NCBI GenBank assembly: GCA_015680685.1
Contig: MNCI01005867.1
Location: 317,831 to 381,830 of the forward strand
Source: Gnetum montanum
Taxonomy: Eukaryota; Streptophyta; Gnetopsida; Gnetales; Gnetaceae
DNA length: 64,000 bases
Direction of reading: 5' to 3'
Shown here: positions 57,926-64,000 of the stretch, piece after piece
How positions within the stretch are numbered: position 1 is the stretch's first letter
How the letters are laid out: the number at the start of each line of letters is the position of its first letter
Translations under genes and position numbers: made by a program
The notes under the pieces: generated by a model
Seen by the model: the letters and a program-made list of their open reading frames with translations, nothing else
The model's database searches: none
Told to the model about the DNA's origin: nothing

Positions 57926-60634
57926 GGTAATGGCATGTGTTAACATAACCGTATGTGTTGAGCTCCATGTTTGGTTTGAAGGGAGCTCTAAAGCCTTATT
58001 TGATGGAGAGGCATTTAGAGGTTCAATCGCTTGTGGTTGTGAGGGCTTGGTTGAACTATTGGTTCTGAAGAAAGGTCTTTTCTTCATAAGGTTGTCAGAA
58101 CCAACTATGGGTTGAGGATTCATAGCCCTCATGGCATTGTGTTGCTATGGTTGAGTTGGGAGTTCCCCTTGCATTACTACAGTGGGTGGTAATGGAGCTA
58201 TCAGTGTGAGAGTTGTGGATGGATTTGGAGGATGGTATGTCTATGGGTTATCTTCCCTAGGAGAAGGAGTTGTATAATACTCCCGAGCTTGGTAGTGATG
58301 TTGTGATGTCACGTGACCAACAGAGTCACATGGAGAGATTGGATGCTACACATAGTAGCCATATGGATTCGGTTGTCGGTAGCTATATGCTTGCGGAATA
58401 TCACCTCTAGAAGAGGGAGTCCCATAATACTCGCGGACTTGGTAGTGAGGTTGAGGAGTGACGTGACCAGTAGAGTCATGTGGGGAGATTGGCTATTGTG
58501 TGTAATATCCATATGGATCCAGTTGTCGGTAGGGGTATTGTTGCCTTGGTGGTGGCATCACCCATGACTGTGGGTATTGCCATTGTTGATGTTGCTTAAC
58601 AGGTTGTGGTGGAGTTCCACTTGGATAATATGTTGAAGGTTGGTGGAACTGCCTTGGGTTACCTTGGGGATAAGGTAATCGTTGGGGTGCTTGCCATTTA
58701 TTAAGTCATGGGTTGAGTGCATACACCCCAGACTCTTGCAGATGTGAGATCACTAGGCAACATCCCTTAGGATGGTCGTATTGGCATATCTCACATCCAC
58801 CATCATTGTCTGTGTCTAAATCCACAACCTTTTCGGTGATGGCCATTTTGCCCTTACCCTTGTTACATGCATTATCCACTTCTCTCTTTTTCTTTTTTTC
58901 ATGGTCACTACCTCTCTCCCTAGACTCCTCTACGATTTTAAGAACAGTTTCAAACCTACTATCCAGGGAGTCCCATATTTGGTCTACCTTTGCCGATACT
59001 TTTGTTGTTAACTTTTGGAGTGGCAAAGTTTTCCTATTCACCATCTCTTTGAGTGGTGACTCTTCTTCCTCCTCACAAAATCTCACTCCCCTTTTTCGGA
59101 GGAAAGGATCTCGGTTGTACTCTTCCACGCTTTCTCTCTTTTGTAGCTCGCCTTCTTCTTTGGCTACTTTCTCTAGCAATCTATGAATTTGATGAGACCT
59201 AAGCTCTGATAATCTTTCTTGGACATATGTTCCAAGGGTTCTTCTTGTTTCATGACTAAGTCCATCCACGAGATGGCGTAGTTGATCCCACTATGAATAA
59301 CCATGGCCAGGGCAACGATGAAACAGTGCATAATAGCGGCCCATGGCAGCATCTAAGGGTTCATGATTTCCTTGCTTCCATCCTTGGATTTGCTTTCGTA
59401 GGTTAGACACTCGGGAGTACGTTTGATAATTATCATTGAACAGTTCTAACATTGTACTCCACCTATGAATGAATTCTAGTTCTAAGAACCGGTACCAGCT
59501 TTCAGCTTCTTTCACTAGTGTCCTTGGGAACAACTTCAGTTTTTTCCATTCATTTTCTATGTTTTGCAAGGCACATGCATCATGGAATGCTTGTAAATGA
59601 TTTTGAGGATCAACATTGTATCCCCCTTCAAATCGTGGGATATTGTTCATGTGTAACCTCTTGATCCTACTATCCTTTTGGTGCCTTGTTGGAACTCTTA
59701 GGACCTCCATTATATCTAGCATGCTTCTAGTTGCGAGTAGGGGTTCTTTGTGGTCATTTCGTTCATAGCGTCTGTGGTGTCTATGCAATTCCCTACTCTT
59801 CCTTCTTTTATGCTTTGATTCTCTAGAGTGCCCTTGTCCTCATTCTCGACTGTCTCATCAATGTTTTTCACTGTGTTTTCCTTTATCCTCATGGTTGGTT
59901 TCCTTATGACTGTGTCTGGACACTGAAGGAAAGGATGAATGTGATGATGAAGGTGAAGAAGAAGGAGAACCATCGACATGATGATGTTTTCTACCTTCTC
60001 TTCGGTGGTCTTGGCCTTGATCATGATTATGATCAGAACATCCACCCTTATCGTGTGTTTGTGTTCCCTCTTTGAACACTTCATGTTCATGGGGATCAAA
60101 ACTAGGGTTGTGAACCGTGGAGTGGAGGTTCTAATACACCACCTCCTAACCATCATTAGGAGGGGGAACATTGTTTGGTAGGGAACCTATTGAAGTAGGT
60201 TCACCATCCTCAATTTTGCTTAAGATGTGCAGGGTGTTATGGGGCCATTTACCCTTCAAGGATGTGTGGTAACTCTCCTGTTGCAAGTCCCATTGACATT
60301 GCGCTTCTATGGGATGATAGTCCCTTGTGTCATAATCACATGCAAGGTATTCCACATATAAAAGTGGCATGCCTATTCGTGTGAGAGCATGAAGGAGCAT
60401 GTTGGGGACTGATCGGTTTGGAGGCAATACTATGTTACCCTCCAAGTCTCTCCAACGCAGTTGTTCATCTTGGTGGAGAATAAAGGTGAAATTGGGTACA
60501 TACTCCTCATGATGAGTATATACCACCCAAAACTATTGAGGAACTGGTGGATCTTGGTTACATGTATTATGCCACCGACTGTCTCTTGTGTGAGTCTTAG
60601 GCGGTGAAGTGCTCTTATGCGAAGAAGAAGACAT
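57926..60634 (-). pseudogene. gag of M
   Basis: Minus-strand ATG at 60634 (MSSSSHKSTS). The N-terminal part is open 60526-60146, followed by a Ser/His-rich linker (about 60079-59858). Capsid domain 59788-59291 (NNIPRFEGGYNVDPQNHLQAF, then LKLFPRTLV, LELFNDNYQTYSRVSNLRK, GRYYALFHRCPGHGYS). A charged helical region 59269-58850 ends in the zinc knuckle CEICQYDHPKGCC (about 58800-58760, CX2CX3HX4C). The Pro/Tyr/Gln tail contains two in-frame 50-codon repeats (58257-58556). Very close to gag of H. Confidence 0.9.
58257..58556 (-). repeat. Two tandem 150-bp units in gag of M
   Basis: Units 58257-58406 and 58407-58556 align base by base (GGTAGTGA at 58291 and 58441) and encode 50 residues each (PYGYY...ISP.DS.GHVT...REYY.TPS). 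H has one unit near 4560-4700. Confidence 0.85.
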
Positions 60635-60759
60635 TTTTGTCTTGTTCGATGTGCGATGTACCGTTGTCTTATCTTCTTTTGATTAATGCTAAGGGTTCGT
60701 TCTAACGTTCCAATGATATGGATGATTTCCTATGTTCTACATAGTGCACAAATAACTAA

Positions 60760-60779
60760 GTCCCTAGCAACGATGCCAA
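60760..60779 (-). other. Primer-binding site of M (tRNA-Asp type)
   Basis: Minus strand TTGGCATCGTTGCTAGGGAC abuts the LTR and is the closest match to the tRNA-Asp complement among the minus-strand elements. Confidence 0.87.
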
Positions 60780-61545
60780 TGATGAGTGGCGAGGTACCCC
60801 TACACTCCACCATACGAATACGAGCGTCTCACGCATGATCCGGTCGAACTCCAAGGACTAAGTGCTTACATGCCTTAATGGAACACTCAGGGTTAATCAA
60901 TCGTTATCTTCCCAAACTTACTTGTATTGTCACGATTGTATGGTTAAGTAAGCTTGAGGTATATGATTTTTATAACTTTTATCTTTTTGGTGTCTTATGC
61001 TAATAAGGGAAAGGGAAAGAGAACTAAGTGACTAACTTACTTTAACTATTCATTAACTAAGTTCTAATTTTCCTAACACTAGTATTTGTTCCCACTTTCC
61101 ATACACATCCTAAACTAGTGTAACACTGCTAGGATTACCAAACGCCAATCATTACTGGGTTACCAAGCGCTACACGCATGCTCGAAGCAGTCGTATTGAG
61201 TGCACTTAACTAAGAGAGTCAAAGGTTGAGAGAGAGATTAATTAATTAAAAAAGCATTAAACATTTAACAATAATTAATTACTAGTTAGCATAATCCATA
61301 TGCTACAAGGTTTATCATAAAGTTCGTCTTTATTTTCATACACAAATGTGTGCTCAGGTACAATTTGCTCGAATAAAGATCCGTTCACTCTATGACTCCT
61401 ACTGCGGGCACACAAAAATTATTCTAACTCTGGAATGGTAAAATTGCAAGAGTTTGGCTAATGGTCTAAGTCTCACTATCCAAAACAAAGGGCACTGCCT
61501 CTTATTTATAGAAGATGAGGTAGGATGCAATATCGTGGCTCATCA
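60780..61545 (-). repeat. Right LTR of M (5' LTR)
   Basis: TGATGAGTGG...GCTCATCA, 766 bp. U3 has one GATATT motif (61526-61535) before a minus-strand TATA box CTATAAATAAGAGG (61500-61513). Confidence 0.92.
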
Positions 61546-61985
61546 CTTTCTTTTGCTCTTACCCAAATTTTTTAATTAGTTTTTGTGGCCAAACTACTTC
61601 TTTTCTTACTTAAGAAGCTGCTACATACTCTACCTCTATTATCAATAATGTAACATAACTTTATCTCTTGCTAATCTAGCTAACTGCACCTATGTTTATT
61701 TTAAAAACATATCCACTTGGGGATTTTTGATGATCTAGGTCACCTTCCCAATCTGCATCCACAAAGCCATGCAATCCAAATGAAATTTTCTCATAACAAA
61801 TGGAAAAATTTACAATACCTTGAAGATACCTAAGAATTATTTTAACAACCATTCAATGTTCCTTACTAGTATTAAACCTCAATTTACTTACAACTCCCAC
61901 TGCATATGCCATATATTCATGATGAAGTTTTCTTTCCATGCATAAAAGACTTTAGCTTTATTAGCCATCGTAACACCATCTAGCT
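61546..61985 (-). pseudogene. RT connection and RNase H of the copia remnant
   Basis: Minus strand: YMAYAVGVVSKLRFNTSKEH, LRYLQGIVNFSICYEK, GLHGFVDADWEGDLDHQKSP, SGYVFKINIGAVS and EVEYVAAS are hallmark Ty1/copia motifs (RYLKGT, DADWAGD, STSGYVF, EAEYVA). It is interrupted by element M at 61545 and continues at 41184. Confidence 0.87.
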
Positions 61986-62260
61986 AGTATAGTCACCCAC
62001 TTCCTTCTCTATATCTAATAGCTATGATGAATTTTTCAAATAATATAAATAAGTGAAAATCATCAAAATCAGAAACAGATAATAAGTTTTTGATGAGTTT
62101 AGAAACATGATATACCTTGGGAATTATAATTATTCTATCATTATAAGATAAATTTACTTTACCATAGCCCTTAACTGTACATGTTTCATCCTTTCCAAGA
62201 AAAATAGGAGTAGACATGGCTTCATGGTATTCAGAAAATAATTCTCCTCTAGGTGTAAAG
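61986..62260 (-). pseudogene. Pre-integrase segment of the copia remnant
   Basis: Open 62217-61993: VKGYGKVNLSYNDRIIIIPK and VSKLIKNLLSVS match the Ty1/copia segment between protease and integrase (GxVxL ... VxxLxxNLLSVS). It runs straight into the RT connection, so integrase and most of RT are deleted here. Confidence 0.75.
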
Positions 62261-62384
62261 CTATATAAAGCACCTAACTCAATATACTAGTAATTATAAT
62301 TGAAGTTACCTCTAGTTGTGACTGCACATAAGTCTAGTATTTCTTCATTAGCATCTTTCTTAGAAGAACTATATCTAACATCTT

Positions 62385-63170
62385 TCTCATTTTTCTTCAA
62401 AAATCTGCAATCCTTCTTCAAGTGGTCATGCTTCCCATAGTTCCAACACTTTGATGTTCTATTGGAAGCATCATTAGCAACTTTCTTAATTTATATTATT
62501 CTTACTAAAGGATTTATTTGATTTTTATTTTCCGAGTGCTTTAATTACCAATGCTTTAGTAGGTGTAGATTACAACACTTTCTTTGAAGTTCTTCATTTA
62601 TCAACCATGCTACAACTTCATCAAATTTTAAAGATGCACTTGTATTGGTAATATTTTAAACAATATTTGTAACAAAGCAATACATTCATCTTCTTCATCC
62701 ATCTTACTACCAATTGATTATAATTGTCATATAATAGTATAAAAAGAAGTAAGATGAGATGTAATAGTATTATTTTTAGATATCTTTAACAACAATAACT
62801 ACCTTTTAAGATGCAATTTATTTAAATAAGAACTAGATGATATATCTTACCGATAGCATCTCATAATCCCTTTGTAGTATTTTCATCTTGTAAACTTATA
62901 AGCACATGATTAAAAATATATTTACAAATGATTCCCAAAGCTATATGATCTAACTAATTCTAGTCTTCAGCTTTCAAGCTCTCTAGTTTAATTCTAGTGC
63001 ATACATCTTGTTTCTTTTCAACTAACAAATCTTCCCTCTTAAGCTTTTTACATCCTAAGTTTCCAAAGATTGTAATTACTACCATTGAACGTTTCTATTT
63101 CTTCAATGTAATTAGCACCACTTGTCATCTTAATGCACTTAATGAGATAAGAGCCCTTACAATTAATACT
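62385..63170 (-). pseudogene. gag of the copia remnant
   Basis: Minus strand: a UBN2-like domain (about 62880-62640) with LNKLHLKR, SHLTSFYTI and SIGSKMDEEDECIALL. It is followed by a zinc knuckle CWNYGKHDHLKKDC (62455-62405), where the second Cys reads Tyr. The start is not identifiable. Heavily decayed. Confidence 0.75.
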
Positions 63171-63175
63171 AGTTT

Positions 63176-63619
63176 GTTAATTTACATGTTGATTAAGCAA
63201 GATAATAATGTAACAAGAAGTAGCAAAAATATAAATTCAATTATGGAATTAAAAGAAATGCATTAAGAACATAAGAAATTATCCTAGGGAAATGATATGG
63301 AAACCCCAACAATGAGTCTAACTCCTAGAAAGCCTTAGAAATCCAAGTACTCTTCCTTTGAAACTTACAACAGGCTTAGATCAAGCTTTGAAACTTGAAT
63401 TATGCCTCACACACCCTTTGATTTGTTGAAGATGTGATGATGCTAAGAACACTCAAGAATCCACTTATGTAGTGATCATAATGTCATTCTTTGGGGCAAA
63501 GCCAACTTATGGAGTTATATATTCTTTTGACATATTACATGCCTTGGCTTTTGTTATTTTTAGCTAACTTGGCAACCATTACAAAATGAAGGTGTTTTTA
63601 ACTTAAAATTAGTAACACA
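63176..63619 (-). repeat. LTR-like direct repeat of the copia remnant, right copy
   Basis: Aligns with 40397-40912 (GCCTTAGAAAT, TTGAATTATGCCTCA, TATATTCTTTTGA). No clear primer site is seen beside it. Confidence 0.65.
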
Positions 63620-63802
63620 CCTCGCAAGATAAACATTAAACAAGATGTCCTTCACAATGACAAAAGTTACAAGAATTTGAAAAATTATAATATGTACTTG
63701 ATTAAATGTAAGTCCTTCCACTAGCTCGAAATACCAATTCTTTTTTATGATTAGAAAGATTGATTTCAACAAAAAAAATGTCTACAAAAATTAAATGACG
63801 TG
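63620..63802. other. Short unassigned flank
   Basis: AT-rich, no gene. A 70-codon minus frame (63772-63560) overlaps the repeat and has no motif. Confidence 0.4.
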
Positions 63803-64000
63803 TGATGAGTGGCGAGGTACCCCTACACTCAACCATACGAAATGAGCATAGCATGCGCGATCCGATCGAACTCCGCAGACTAAATGCCTAAACACCCCAT
63901 GGAACACTTGGGCTTAATCATTCGTTGTCTTCCCAGACTTACTTGTTGTTGTCACGATGTATGGTTAAGTAAGTCCGAGGTATATGATTTTTATAGCTTT
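63803..64000 (-). repeat. LTR of a further element, cut by the window end
   Basis: TGATGAGTGGCGAGGTACCCCTACACTC is the minus-strand U5 end of the same LTR family as M (60780). About 198 bp are visible; the element continues beyond 64000. Confidence 0.85.

Larger units (their letters stand above)
41185..61545 (-). mobile_element. Element M: best-preserved gag-pol Ty3/gypsy element, split by X
   Basis: Minus-strand order: LTR (60780-61545), tRNA-Asp primer site, gag, protease, RT, RNase H, integrase (split by X at 44704-55169), non-coding 3' region, polypurine remnant, LTR (41185-41927). It is close to H in gag and pol and likely an autonomous relative. The left LTR has lost its last ~45 bp together with flanking copia sequence, so no clear target duplication remains. 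ORFs have fewer stops than H but are still broken. Confidence 0.9.
40397..63619 (-). mobile_element. Ty1/copia remnant split by element M
   Basis: On the minus strand: LTR-like repeat (about 63619-63176), gag with UBN2-like domain and zinc knuckle, a pre-integrase segment, RT connection/RNase H, [element M], the end of RNase H, polypurine-like tract, and the second LTR-like repeat (40912-40397). RNase H after RT with upstream pre-integrase is Ty1/copia order. Integrase and most RT are deleted. Outer limits are approximate because no matching target duplication was found. Confidence 0.72.

Noticed and set aside
58713-59186. 157-codon plus-strand ORF
   Set aside because: Antisense shadow of M gag, whose capsid and zinc-knuckle motifs are on the minus strand.

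Overview
This window is repeat-filled DNA from a large seed-plant nuclear genome. Nothing in it looks like a host gene, tRNA, rRNA, CRISPR array or bacterial operon. Almost every base can be assigned to degraded LTR retrotransposons. The assignment rests on long terminal repeats bounded by TGATGAGT...ACTCATCA, 5-bp target duplications, primer-binding sites matching the 3' end of plant tRNA-Asp, and recognisable gag, protease, RT, RNase H and integrase remains. Species cannot be fixed from sequence alone.

Left half: a three-level nest. Element O (minus, 290-26383, TSD GATGT) contains element H (plus, 1476-18263, perfect TSD GCTAA), which contains element I (plus, 5719-14286). Removing I and one copy of its target restores the H protease-to-RT reading frame. 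H is an Athila/Tat-like Ty3/gypsy gag-pol element. O and I belong to a distinct non-autonomous subfamily with gag, a non-coding spacer, an internal TATA promoter and a second ORF (ORF2) encoding a coiled-coil protein. They carry no protease, RT or integrase.

Middle: 26389-28812 is unassigned sequence that may be an old chromovirus-type LTR. It is followed by complex E (28813-39466), a three-LTR array of the same non-autonomous subfamily (LTR-gag-ORF2-LTR-partial ORF2-LTR) flanked by TTTAG/TTTAT.

Right half: a second three-level nest. A Ty1/copia remnant (minus, about 40397-63619) is split by element M (minus, 41185-61545), the best-preserved gag-pol element of the H type. M's integrase is split by element X (plus, 44709-55164, TSD GGTGT), a large Tat/Ogre-like element. 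X has 2.4-2.7 kb LTRs full of tandem repeats and a single gag-protease frame without RT or integrase. A further minus-strand LTR starts at 63803 and runs off the window.

How the parts fit: H and M could supply protease, RT and integrase, while O, I and E share their tRNA-Asp primer site, PPT-proximal box and terminal inverted repeats. The most unusual feature is that O, I and E carry, in front of ORF2, an internal TATA promoter preceded by clustered GATATC palindromes. The same module sits upstream of the TATA box in their LTRs, and the sequence variant appears matched within each element. All genes are broken by stops, many at Gln or Trp codons as expected from cytosine deamination, so this is a fossil record of the system rather than active copies.
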